Positions 20,944 to 34,398 of a DNA stretch of 64,000 nt are shown here, piece by piece. This DNA comes from Cerrena zonata (taxonomy: Eukaryota; Basidiomycota; Agaricomycetes; Polyporales; Cerrenaceae), in the NCBI GenBank assembly GCA_038087015.1, contig JASBNA010000019.1, positions 496,001 through 560,000 on the forward strand, in the 5' to 3' direction. The notes beneath the pieces were generated by a model. That model saw only the letters and a list, made by a program, of their open reading frames with translations. It made no database searches and was not told the DNA's origin. Each line of letters opens with the position of its first letter. Position 1 is the first letter of the stretch. The position numbers and the translations under genes were made by a program.

Positions 20944-22900
20944 ATGGCTTTATCGGCCGTTGAAACAGTGGTAACCCCTTCGACTAAAGTGAAAGGACAT
21001 GTCGCCAGGCCTGCTCGGGATTCGATAAAACTATCGACTCTGGAACACAGCGATGGCCCCTCAGCTGCACAGATCGACAACGACATCCCACAGTATAATA
21101 GCTCTCCGGAAAAAGGACTGTTTACCAAGACGAACCTTCACTTCGCTACTCTGTGTTGGTGTCTGTTTCTCGCCGGCTGGAACGATGGTACAATAGGACC
21201 TTTACTTCCTCGTGTTCAGGGAGTCTACGATGTGCGATTGACATTCAAAAACCCTATTCTACAATGTTGATGCTGACTCGAGTCATAGGTTAACTTCACT
21301 ATCGTTTCACTCATTTTCATATTCAATACGGTTGTGAGTTCACAATGCAATATACCGAGCGTAGATCCGCGTAATAAGCTTTGACTGCAGGGTTTTGTAG
21401 CTGCCTCTATTGCGAACGTATTGTTGACGGATTACTTTGGGTTTGGTGTGGTACTATTACTCTCTACGCGTGAGCCTGCACGAATCGTGTCTAATTTTCT
21501 TGCCCAGGTTATGGTAATAGGTGAGTTACATCGTATCTCAAAGTTTACACACAGATATCTATATAACTCTCCAAAGGCTCCTTGATTCAATCAACTGGCT
21601 ATGTCCTCAGTGCTATTGCTCCACCTTTCCCCGTATTTGTTCTTGCCTACTTTTTAAGTGGCTTTGGAATTGCTCTCCAAGATGCGGGCTGTAGCGGATA
21701 TATTGCGGCCGTGAACGATAGCACTAGGATGGGGATCATGCACGCTATCTATGGTAACCTTCAAGCTTCTTATTAAGTGCCACGAGCTCATTACTTGAAA
21801 TAGGTTTTGGTACGTTTGCGTCACCCCTAGTGTCGACGCAGTTCGCACAACTACCCCGCTGGTCCTTCCACTATCTGGTGTCACTTGGGATGTCGTTGGT
21901 CAACATCGCAATGTTGTCGACTGTATTCCGGTTTAGGACCCAAGAAAGTGAGTTGCCGATCAAGTTAATCAAACAACGAACCTAAAGTCTCTGGTTAGAG
22001 TGTTTAGAGGAAATTGGACACACTATACCACCAGCTCCGATTGCGAACAGCTCTGGAAGTAAGTATAAGCAGATCTTCAAAAGGAAGGACGTCCATCTCC
22101 TGGCGTTCTTCATTCTTGTTGGGGTCGGCGTAGCGTCAACCATCGGAAGTATGACATTACCTTTTACTTTCATTTCCTAGTTATTGACCTCTGCAGGTTG
22201 GATTGTGACGTATATTATTGATGTGCGAGGTGGAAATTCTTCATCTGGATATATCAACTCCGGTCTTGGTGCAGGTAGAGATCATGATCTTTTCTCTCAC
22301 AATGGTATTCTCTCACTATGTTCTGTGTAGGAATTACACTTGGTCGGGTCGCTCTTCTATGGTTTAACAACAAGGTAATGCGAGGAATTGCAATCTTCTG
22401 TATTGCGAATCTTATTGTTTTATAGATTGGGGAGCGTCGCGTGATCTTCATTTACAACATACTTGTTATTGGGTGCGATTTTATTCCAAGATTGAGACCT
22501 CAGGCCTCATGACTTACGAGAACGGCTGTACCAGGCTTCTAATGGTCGTATGGTTTGTCCCGTCATTGATTGGTAACGCCATTGCAATCAGTTTCGTCGG
22601 ATTCTTCTCGGGCCCACTGTATCCGATCGTCATGAATCACGCTGGTCGCATCATTCCAGCATGGATTCTCACCGGATGTATTGCATGGATTGCAGGCTTC
22701 GGTCAAGCAGGCTCTGCCTTGGTACCTTTCATCATGGGTGTCCTTGCCTCGAATACTAGTATCCGTAGCCTGCAACCATTGTAAGTGGAAATATTCTGGG
22801 TACAGACCTTCCGCTGATTAACATCACTAGCCTCGTCTCGCTGTCAACGTTCATGCTCTTCTTGTGGATTTTGGTTCCCAATGCTCGTCGTCCAGATTAA
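20944..22900 (+). CDS. MFS transporter (Bsc6/fucose-permease-like), copy 1
   Basis: A proton-driven membrane transporter of the major facilitator superfamily. ATG 20,944-20,946 is the first in frame; the TAA ends at 22,900. About ten small exons encode the usual 12 membrane helices. After a 60-residue cytosolic N-terminus, helix 1 contains Leu-Phe-Leu-Ala-Gly-Trp-Asn-Asp-Gly-Thr-Ile-Gly-Pro-Leu-Leu-Pro, the signature of fungal Bsc6-like carriers; helix 4-5 has Gly-Phe-Gly-Ile-Ala-Leu-Gln-Asp-Ala-Gly. A late helix has Phe-Ser-Gly-Pro-Leu-Tyr-Pro and the end is Arg-Arg-Pro-Asp. The paralog at 26,441-28,391 matches in every block. Substrate is unknown; sugars are transported by relatives, but that cannot be read from the sequence. 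Confidence 0.83.
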
Positions 22901-23020
22901 ATATGTATAGGCGAATAGTTGCGCAGACTCAAACCTATTGAAAGTGTTGTATTTTTAAAGTAAGAAATTGCGGTAGACGATAGTGACAGTCGTGTATGTC
23001 CACTTATGACTACAAAGAAA

Positions 23021-24491
23021 TTAGAGTGCTCGTATCCTTGAAATATCATCTACGAGATGAGATGAATAGAACTCGTTCGCGAGAGGCGACAGCTGTTCAT
23101 AAACGTATGTACCTTCATCAAAACAATTCCAAAGAATGAGCTTTTCCAGAGTTTCTCTAGACTTCTTACGAGAGAGTAATGCGTCAGACAGATCCCCACA
23201 AGGGAAACCACCCGCCTCATTTCCCGAAAAACTAATACCGCCTAGAATAAGAGTGTCGAGTCTAGTCATGAGTGAAAGAAGGGGGAACAGATGTGTCGGA
23301 AGGAGCCGTTTAAGAGGGGGAAGCGGCTCGATATAGAACTGCGTGGTGCTTGTGTAGCAGAATCTTGCTGTGACATTGGTGAACAAAGAATCCGCCCATC
23401 GAGGTTCTGGTAAAGGAACCAGAACTTCGATGTCGGGTATAGCTCCATCGGACAAAAAATTGTCTAGACAGACAGGATGACGGTGCCACTGAAGTGAGAC
23501 CGTAGGGTTCTCACTGGAAATAGACTGTAGAGCGAACATGCTGAACGATTCCATGTCCGAGTCGGCCCCTTTAGACGGGTCCATTCCGAGTTTCTCTATA
23601 AGAACATCGCCAAGTTGTTGTAGATGGGATGTGTCGGGTAAAGACCGAATATAGAGGGAGATTTTAGTTCCTGGAGGTAAAACGAGACCTTTCAGGACAT
23701 CCAGCTGTTTGCACCCATGGTTTGCCAGACGGATGGAGCGAAGCTGGCGAAGTGTGTCAACAGATGGAAGGGGGTAAGGGGTGCATCGAGAGCAGATAGC
23801 TCCATCGAGCTCCAGCCGTTCAAGCTTGGCGAAGTGCTCTAGAGCACCAAGGACGACAGTAGGGTGCATTTGTAAGGGACTAGGAAACGTGCCATTGACG
23901 TCGGGTCTGACAACGAGTGCAAGGTGGGTCAAATGGTGGAATTCTCGCAGCGAAGTTGGGCCCAAGCCAAAGTTGCATAACGTGAGGGAGGTCAGGGATG
24001 GGAAAGAGAGGTTGTAGAAGAGAGAGGGTAGCATCCAGCTGCCGTCCTGGAACCTGCCACCCCTTTTGATTTCTAGTGATGTGGCGAGGGGGACGGAGAT
24101 AGAGATGTCGTTCCAACACGTATGAAGGTCGGCGGGCCCAGAAAGGTAGAACGTCTGGCTTGAGTGTCAGCGATAGAGATAGGGTTTTTAGGATGGTTTG
24201 AGAGAGTTGTGCTGCCTTTAGATCGCCGGCATCGTTGAGGGATAGGTGAAGGATGAGGCGGGTAGCGATTGCTCGAAAGAGGCGACAAATGGAGGTGATT
24301 GTCATTGAAGATGCAGGATGTCCTCGCCGTCCAAAGCGGTCCTCTAAGTAAATTTTAACCACTAGTTCTAATATTTCGTTGGGTAGGATGAGGATTGAGT
24401 GACGTGATGGGAGAGGAGGGGCTCTCTTGTCGGAGCTGATTACGGCGTACTCGAGGAGTGAGCGGATCTTCTTGGAGGGGGGAGTAGACAT
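23021..24491 (-). CDS. F-box/LRR-like protein with an apparent frame break
   Basis: Starts at ATG 24,489-24,491 and ends at 23,021. The F-box is near residues 30-75 (Ile-Leu-Pro-Asn-Glu-Ile-Leu-Glu-Leu-Val), typical of Agaricomycete F-box proteins that recruit substrates to an SCF ubiquitin ligase. The remainder is Leu-rich repeats such as Phe-Pro-Ser-Leu-Thr-Ser-Leu-Thr-Leu. The two halves are in different frames. The natural join lies near 24,146-24,155, where the peptide passes from Leu-Lys-Pro-Asp-Val into Tyr-Leu-Ser-Gly-Pro-Ala-Asp-Leu-His, and one base too many sits there with no GT donor in the preceding 150 nt. So either the allele is broken, the assembly has an indel, or an unusual intron is used. 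It stands between two MFS paralogs. Confidence 0.68.
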
Positions 24492-26440
24492 GACGACAAG
24501 AACTAAGGATGGTGCCCGAGTGGGTAGGGATTGCGAACGGTATGCGCGGTGGTTGAAGTTGAAGTTGAAAAAAGGAAATGTCGTCTGACCGTGTCTATAC
24601 CGAAGGGTCCATTGTTCAAATTCGAACAAGGGCAGATAACGACACGTTGGATTCCCTCGCTTGGTCGGACCTCATTTTGATGGTGCGAGTCCATACTCAG
24701 AGAGCGCGGAGGTGAACTGGGTTGGTGACTACACGTGATCGTTGATCAGTTTCTTGTAGAATCTTTTCTTTCTAATGTTTAACATGTTTCGCCGTCAAAG
24801 ATCGAACTGAAAGATCTTGAGGACAGGACGTGGGATGTGGCCTTCATTTCTCGTACTATTGTTTGGTATTCTATTTGTTTTTGTTCATTTGGAATTGAGT
24901 GACTGACGTACTAACCACTTCAGAATCTCGTAGGACCAAGGATACTTATTATTGATAGGTTACATGAAAACCCAGAGGAAATGACCATCCCTCACAGAAT
25001 GGGCATGTCCTGACATGCTTATTCTGTGAGGGTATGATCACAAATCTGGGATCTCATGATCTTGTTTTACACAGTAATAATTCTCAATCATCTAGACAGG
25101 GAAAAGCAGTCCTAGTTCAGACAGAGATGAATTGTGCACTCACAATGACTGTAAAGTAAGTCTGCCAACACATACATCACCTTGGATTAATCTCCCCACA
25201 TTTCAGTCATGGTCAAGAGCAACACATGATATCTTGAGACTCTGTTGGTGCTTATTGCAGATGGAAAGAATTTGACAAAGTCATAATCAATCCCTAAGAA
25301 ATCCAACCACTGGTTTTGATGTTATCAATGCCATCTTGAATCTCCGCTGTGACAAAGATGTCATATACAAAAGGCGTTCTGGCCAGGATATTTGTGAGTC
25401 GCATTTTTGTCATGATACTTCACAAAGTTGACCTACTCATGATCAGGTTTATTCGGCGGGCCTTGACATGCAACTCAAAGAGGCACTGTACACCGAAGAC
25501 AGCTATTGGTCGATAACGACAGATCGACAAGGATAAATAAATATACAGGTATAAATCGGGTGACTCGAACACGTACCTCAACGTAGGTTCCTAGGATTTA
25601 CATTAATATCAGCAGATAGCGACGCTAACTGACTAATACCCATAGCTTGTCTGAGTCGAAGATCCTCTGGAAGCAGTAGATGGCCTCTGCCCTCGATAGG
25701 AGTACAGAACCCACGCAACGATCCTGGGATCCAAAATGCGAAGAGACCTTTGTCAACTGGAATATTGTTCGTCGAGACATTGTGAGTATCGAGGAGATCC
25801 TTTGCTCGAAGGATCAAAAGAGACTTCAGCTTAAGTATATCGAAGAAAGCGGAGGTTATCGTGATGGGTCTGCGGTAAACGCCGAACGAAATTCGCACTG
25901 ACGGGTGCACTAACTCCGTAAGTAAGCAAGGTAAGAGTCCGACCACGTACTATATGTCGTTACAGAAGGAAACAATGTAATGGTCTTTGGACACCCAATG
26001 ATCCCTATCACGGCTCAGTGCTCAATATTCAATGTTCAGTCTTTGCACATCAACCCAGTTTGTCTCATAATCGCACGTTTCAAGTTCCGCTTTCAAGTTC
26101 GAATGCCAACGGCCCACAATGCACCACAGTACTAGGTGTGGAGAACCTACTGGTATTTCTAATATCTACTATGGCGTTACCACCCTCGAACAATAACGGC
26201 CAACCTTATGGAGATGAACATCCACCTTCTAGGACATCTTCTCGGTGGCTTTCAGGCTTCTCGTCACCACCAATCCCCTATGAGGCATTCCGGTTCCTCA
26301 GTTGGTCGTGTAATAGGATGCCGCCTGATCAAAATTACAACATGACCAAGACAGCAGGTCTCATTATGTGAGAGTCACGCTTTCCGCAGAATGCTATTTA
26401 ATGATTCACATCAATTCTTGTGTAGGGCCCGTGCTCGGTC
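24492..26440. other. Long spacer with degenerate sequence
   Basis: Nearly 2 kb without a gene I can support. It holds a 44-bp hairpin (24,989-25,032). Frames at 25,578-25,946 (minus) and 26,171-26,371 (plus, ATG) are open but match nothing; the latter ends 70 bp before the second MFS gene and might be a small upstream frame. Degenerate retroelement sequence is possible between 25,100 and 25,550 but not demonstrable by eye. Confidence 0.35.
24989..25032. repeat. Near-perfect 44-bp hairpin
   Basis: CCCTCACAGAAT pairs with ATTCTGTGAGGG, and inside it GCATGTC pairs with GACATGC around a 2-base loop, with one 2-base symmetric mismatch between the stems. It lies in a gene-free region. It could be a hairpin of a transposon relic or a transcription terminator-like structure; its origin is unknown. 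Confidence 0.7.
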
Positions 26441-28391
26441 ATGGAATTACTCTCTCAAACAGACACTCTCCCACCCAAGTTTTACCCACCCAAAGACTCC
26501 AAAGTTCAACCACATTCTACAGGGGTTGGAACTGACTCATCTGAACCTATCCCGTTAGTAGAAGTTCACCCCACAGCTGACTCAGGTACCCCCCGGGCCC
26601 CAAACCACAGTTCGACACTATCAGCGGGACATGAATGGAAGACAAACATACACTTTGTCACTCTGTGTTTTTGTTTGTTCTTGGTTGGGTGGAATGACGG
26701 TACTGTGGGTCCATTGCTTCCCAAAATTCAAGATGTCTATCATGTACGTTCCCAATTGCGATCATCAAAAGAAGCTTGCTAAATTTGACATTTCGTGCAC
26801 GTCAGATTGGGTACACGCTCGTATCCGTCATTTTTATATCCAATGCAATGGTAAGCTTCCGTTCTAGGTCTACTTCGCCATTCTCTCAGAATATCGCATG
26901 ATCGCACAGGGATTTGTCGTTGCTTCGATTGCCAATGTATATTTAACAGACAAGTTAGGATTCGGAGTAGTATGACAATCCTTCCTTTTTTGCGACAGCA
27001 TTACTAAACATATATCAGGTGATGGTTATAGCCTCCACCGTTCAAATGATAGGATATACGCTCAATAGTGTTGCGCCCTCCTTTCCGGTCTTTGCCTTTG
27101 CCTATTTCTTAGGTGGCCTTGGTATTGCGATACAAGATGCTGGGTCGAGCGGATATGTTTCATCTTTAAAATCAAGTAGTCGTATGGGTCTCTTACAAGC
27201 TCTGTATGGTAAGTGAGGCATCGTCTCTCCAATTGTTTCTAGCATTAAATTTACTTTTTTCTTAGGACTAGGAGCTTTTGCCGCTCCTCTGGTTTCTACG
27301 CAATTTGCACAAATCACTCACTGGTCATACCACTATCTGGTGTCGTTAGGGCTCAGTGTCGTGAACACGATGCTTCTAATTTTAGTTTTCCGATTCAAAA
27401 GACAAGAAGGTAGAAACTTTACGATGCTCGAAATCACCTGCTCATCAATCTCTCAGACTGCCTTCTTGAGATCGGGCGAAGTCCTGCTCCACCACCGATA
27501 ACGTCTAGCCAAGAGAACAAGTACAAACAAATATTCCGACTGAAGGAGGTCCACCTGCTAGCTCTATTCCTTCTTCTGAACGTGGGCGTAACGTCAACTC
27601 TCGGTGGTCAGTGTTTTTTTTGCACAAAGCGATGTAACAATTATTGACACAATCCTCAAGGCTGGATTGTTACATATATCAACATTGTCAGAGGTGGAGG
27701 ATCAAATTCTGGATATATTTCTTCAGGCTTGTACGGTGGTTAGTATCTTTTTTTTTCGACGCTGGTTGAAAAAGTGTACTGACAATCTTGAATTATGATC
27801 GTCAGGATTAACTCTTGGTAGAGTGCTTCTACTCTGGGTCAACAAAAGGGTAAGCCCTACCTTCGCCCAACATTACTAGCAGCACCCACTTATCACATCG
27901 TGACGATTAGGTTGGCGAACGTCGGGTTGTCTTTTGTTATATCATTTTAGCAATCGCGTAAGTATCCAGATCATTGCATCTGCTACATATAGCTAAAATC
28001 TAGTAATATCGTTTCTTTTAGGCTAGACCTCGTTGTTTGGCTGGTTCCCTCTTTCATAGGGAACGCAGTAGCAATAGGCTTTATTGGTCTCCTTTGGGGT
28101 CCTGTCTATCCTCTCGTGATGAACCATGCAAGTCATATCCTACCGCCGTGGATACTCACAGGATGCATTACATGGATTGTTGGATTTGGTCAGGCAGGTT
28201 CTGCTTTCATACCGTTCCTGACTGGCGTAATAGCTCTGAAAGGTGGGGTCGCCAGTTTGCAACCTTTGTGAGTCTTACCTCTGATCTGGTAGAGTTTAAA
28301 ATTCTGACACAATATTAGCGTCGTTTCTCTGATGGGATTCATGATTATTGTATGGATGGTGATTCCCAGTACATCACGCAGAGTCGATTAG
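26441..28391 (+). CDS. MFS transporter (Bsc6/fucose-permease-like), copy 2
   Basis: Second copy of the major facilitator transporter, with ATG at 26,441 and TAG ending at 28,391. The blocks agree with copy 1: Leu-Val-Gly-Trp-Asn-Asp-Gly-Thr-Val-Gly-Pro-Leu-Leu-Pro in helix 1, Leu-Gly-Ile-Ala-Ile-Gln-Asp-Ala-Gly-Ser-Ser-Gly in the fourth or fifth helix, a late Trp-Gly-Pro-Val-Tyr-Pro-Leu-Val-Met, and the ending Arg-Arg-Val-Asp. Intron positions are nearly the same. The N-terminal 65 residues, rich in Pro, Ser and Thr, are poorly conserved between the copies. The two genes arose by duplication and are now separated by the F-box gene. The substrate is unknown. It converges with the aminotransferase gene, only 121 bp between stops. 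Confidence 0.83.
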
Positions 28392-28512
28392 AATTAGACG
28401 AGTCGACTTCGAGCATGATAAACTTGCTCGGTTCACATCGGCGAGTACCAAAATTCGATCTATAGACACATTGTCCGTTCCAGTAGTACATTTTTACACA
28501 CCCTACTTTCCT

Positions 28513-30232
<1,720 letters not shown>

Positions 30233-31515
30233 GGTGTGAGGGTTCGATGCACTTAGGACGGAGAGCTGGGGCTTTATCTTTATCAAAGGCTATCACTGTG
30301 GTAGAAAAGGTAGAAGTCTGTCTCGCAACGTTGTCTCCTTGAGGCAGAAGTTTCGAATGCACACACCTTACGCTTGCCTGCCTTTAAGAGATCTGATATA
30401 TACTGTGGCTAGACCGTGGTGGCATGAATGGGTCTTTAATTGTCGCGATTGGGGTAATCATGAGTCAGGAGATACGAGAAGATAGTCAACAAACGTCTCT
30501 TGCGGACCTTCGGCCTTCCGTCGATCTATATGATCGAATAAGATCAAGAACGTACTTTGCATGAGGACCTGCATTTTTGTCATGAAAAAGTAAAAGAACG
30601 GTACTCCAAACATGATCCGCCCCTGCAGTTAATACTCTCACCCTATCAAATTCCGAATTCCATACTTGCTATCTTTGACGACTCCGCGGGCTGAAGATAA
30701 AGTCATTTAGATAGACAGCTGCAAACGCCCAGAACAGTGAGCCAGAGTGTGTGATGCATTTCTATCCCCGGATTACGTCGTTGAACGTTGAATATACCTG
30801 ACATTGACGATCCTCATCGTGATCGAAGTGTTTTCGCCTTGTGATTGGTAGTACATACCTCCGGATCTCACTAAAATCAGTATCGTGTCGGCGGTGAGGG
30901 TCACCGTAGCTTGCATCGTGATCTAGCTTTAGACCGTATTGAATTCTGAATCGTTGAAGTCAGTTCGGATTAAACTTGGGTCGGCTGTGGTTACGGTTAG
31001 GCATTGGCTTAGTCAGCAATCCTTGTGGCTGCAGACTGTAGTGGAGTTCGGAGAAGGCGGGCATTGCATCAGTAAACACCATTCACAGTAAGCGGGATAT
31101 GAGGGCATGAATCAATTTTATATTTGAGTTTCTTCCTACTGTTGTCGCCTTGGGCAGTAGCAAAAAGGTCCTTAGTATGAGCTGTACCGCAGTATAAACA
31201 GAAAAGGCTTGGAGCAAACACTTCACCTCAGCTCCAGCGGTATATGTAACATTTGTATATTCCTAGGGATGGGATGGGATGGGCTACGGTCAACTGCGAC
31301 CAATAAGGTAAGATTTAAAGTATTAAAAATTCCAGAAAACATGCATAAAACAAACAAGCCTATACGGTGCAAGCTGAACATTGGAAAAGGTGAGGTATAA
31401 ACAATAAACATATTGAGGTACGGGTACGATGATGGATGATGCTGACGATGATGAGAACATAACAGAAGCAAGAAGGACCAACGAAGGAAAAATAAAAAGG
31501 GAAAAAAGGGAAACA
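30233..31515. other. Intergenic region, no gene seen
   Basis: About 1.3 kb upstream of the aminotransferase and downstream of the Inp2/vezatin-like gene. It contains a GATGGGATGGGATGGG run near 31,268. No supported coding frame or RNA gene was seen. Confidence 0.4.
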
Positions 31516-34398
31516 TCATGAGGAAATCTCAACGATATGATCCAACTCAAGAGTCCAATTGTGAGTTTGCGAATCGGGTACGAATAGAGGAAACTCCGTT
31601 ATACTCGTATCCGAGTCCAAACTTGTCCGGGAAGATTCCACTACGATTGTGGGAGTAGAGGAAGTATCGAAAACGTCTTGACGCGATGAAGGAGTCGGTT
31701 GCTCAGTCATCTTTCGTCTCTTCTCACCTACTTTCCAGATCACGTCTTTCAACTCTTGAACGACTTCACCTCCAGGACCCCATTTCTCCAAAGGCCTTTG
31801 CTCTTCGAGACTAGACCCGTCTAAACTGGAACGAGCTCCATTGGCGATGAAGGCAATACCACTCTCTCGTTTCGCCTTGGCGAGACGTATTCTGTCCTCT
31901 CGTGACATCCTTGATCGTTCACGAGTGAAAATACCAACTTGGCTGGATTCGGCTTCGAAGACTTGCTCGATGCCCGGAGGGGGTAGGTGTTGTGACGAAG
32001 TGGTCAAGAGTAAATGTTCTGTCGCATCATCAAGGGGTTGTGACATCTCTTCCAAGCCGAGTGAATGCGTGAGAAGTTCAGCTGACTGGGAGGACTGAGG
32101 GAGGGTGAGATCATCACTACTTTCTGACTGAATGAGCAGTGATATTGACGGAGGTGACGAGTCATGCTCTTGCTCTTGATGTTGGGAAGGGGGTGAAATA
32201 ATATCGAGTAAACGTTCTCGACCCCTTTCACACTCACGTAATGCAAACCCAAGCTCCTTGCGCAGACGATCGTACGTTTGGAGGGCAGCAGAGTCTTCGG
32301 TAGGAATAGAAGCCATTTCCTCGTCGCTCGTCGCCCTTAGTGACGCGACACACTCTTCCAAATGTGATCGGGCGTCGTTCAGGGCGGATGAAATCGCATC
32401 CACATGGGCAGCAAAGCGGGACAGGTGGCTTGGCATAGGCGCAAAGGAGACCATTTCCGCCATCGTTCGTGCAGGTCGTGAAGCAAGCTGTTTTTTCAAT
32501 TGTAGTTCGGGAGTGGGTGAAGCTTCCCGAGAGGACTCGGTGCTGGGCCTCTCATCCTTCATCCGTTTCTTCTCAGCTTCATCGAGTGCTTCCATAAGCC
32601 GAGAGGAGGCATCCGAGAAGGTACTTGTGAGAAGTGCCATGATACTCCGGACGTCTTCCCAGTATATTTCGTCTTCTTCATCCTCGAACCGAAGGGCAAG
32701 AAGATGAGCACATGCGTAGCGTTTTGCGGCAAGAGCTCCATGCAGCGCGAGCCGAAGAGTAGATAGTGAGAGGGGATGGCGGGACGAGTGCGAAAGTGTA
32801 AACTTTGTAGGGGAAGACAGGGACAGCTTCCGTCGTGGGGATCGAGTGGTTTGTGCAGCTGTTGCAGGTGCTTGGATATTATGAGTCGTATAGCTCGGAG
32901 GCGGAGTCAACCCAAAGACTTCCAATCCTCCACTCCTGCGCTTGCGTTGCATGTCCAGAGCAGCCATACCGAAATACTCGGTTTCCTTGAGATCAGACAG
33001 TTCAGAAGAAGCATCGTTGAACTCTTCTTGCTCGTCATCTGTCTCTTCCTGGACATCTGGAAGTTTCTTCGGAGGTTGAGGGCTCGCAGGTGCACTAAAG
33101 CTATTCCGGGATGGACTGTACAGTGCTGACATATCGGTCCGCCGCTTTTCCTTGCGCTTCAATGTCGCCACAGCGGCATTACTCGCTTGTGCAAGAGAGA
33201 CATACGACCCATTCCAGGTCGCACGCTTATTCGTCGGCGCCTCAGACGGTAACGACGTTGTACGTTTCCGCCACATGGGATCAGACAGCGGACGGGAGCT
33301 CTGGCTTTCCAGGGGCAGGAAAGCTGGACGCACAGGTGATGCAGGCGCGTACATCTCTGATAGCTGCGCAAGCTGTGGAGGTGATGTGAGCGCTGATAGA
33401 AGTTGCCGGACATTGTCGCATTGAGTTTGTGTTGTGTGCAGAGATGACTGGAGAGCTATACGGAGGGTGGAGAACGTAGAGTGCATGCCGTAAAGCGATG
33501 GCCTATGTCATGGCGTTAGCGTAAGAATAATGTGAATTGCGGGTAGACATACCGAGACTCATCGGACTCTACGATGCTCATAGCTTCATTCACAGCGGAA
33601 TCCCACACATTTCCAGCGGATATCAGCTCATTCAGAGCATCCACCGTCTGATGTCAAGTTAGCAACAGCTCCCGCACACAAGAACAGCAGCTACGCACCT
33701 GATTCATCGTATTTTCTCGGCTCGCTTGGAACCGCGCGGCATAAATGAGATAGAATGCAACACATCCTAGAAACAGAGCAAGAAAGTAGTATTCCACAGA
33801 GATGGCCAGGATAGCTATCGATGCGACTCCCCATGGCCAGGAGGTGTTGAGTTCTGAGGCGGCATTGGGTTTGCCATTGTCGGTGATGCTGGAACTACGC
33901 GAGTGATCGCTCCCTTCGTCTTCTGAGAGGCGGCCAGGGATATCAGGGGTGAATGTGCGACGAGTTGCACTTGGAGGGGCGGCTGCTATCGAATTGGAGA
34001 GGAGAGAGGAGGAAATGACATCGTATTTGAAGCGTTCAGAGAAGGCATTTTCTTGAGAGCAAAAAGCGGAGGACGAGACGAGAGTGTTGAGGACCTAGCA
34101 ACCACGAAAAGTAGTTCAAAGTTTGCTCAGCATGGACAGAAATGCGAGACCATGGATGTGATACATACTTGGGCTGTCTCGGAAAGAAAGGTAGATAGCT
34201 TGTGGGCGATCGAATCTTGTTGCAGGCATAAGGGAGGCTCCTCTACGCGAAAGTCAGGTATGCCTCCTGGCATATCTTCAACAACCTCGCCAGCTTCTGT
34301 GTCACAAGTCTGCATGAGTTGCACATGCTGAACACACGAGTGTACTTACGTCTGAAGTAGTCTTCTAGGGGGTGATCTTCGAACACAGGTTGCGCCAT
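31516..34398 (-). CDS. Inp2/vezatin-like myosin-binding membrane protein
   Basis: Yeast Inp2 links peroxisomes to a class V myosin; vezatin acts at cell junctions. ATG 34,396-34,398 begins Met-Ala-Gln-Pro-Val-Phe-Glu-Asp. Short exons follow (about 34,350-34,168, 34,094-33,700, 33,652-33,555, 33,500-31,516). A hydrophobic pair at about 33,840-33,740 (Ile-Ala-Ile-Leu-Ala-Ile and a longer Phe-Leu-Ala-Leu-Phe-Leu-Gly stretch) looks like a membrane hairpin. After it comes the family block with Thr-Gln-Cys-Asp-Asn-Val-Arg-Gln-Leu-Leu-Ser-Ala-Leu-Thr and Ser-Glu-Met-Tyr-Ala-Pro. The C-terminal half is Ser-rich, acidic and largely disordered, with helical segments at about 32,400-32,250. The assignment rests on this block and the membrane hairpin; whether it acts on peroxisomes here is inference. 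Confidence 0.7.

Noticed and set aside
25578..25946. Minus-strand frame of 122 codons considered as a retroelement protein
   Set aside because: No gag, protease, integrase or reverse transcriptase motif is visible, and neighbouring frames are broken.
26171..26371. Plus-strand frame just before the second MFS gene, considered as its first exon
   Set aside because: The transporter has its own ATG at 26,441 aligned with the family, and the upstream peptide has no counterpart in copy 1.
31260..31290. GATGGGATGGG run considered as telomere-like or G-quadruplex repeat
   Set aside because: Only three imperfect units in a spacer; too short to support a telomeric relic or a structural element.
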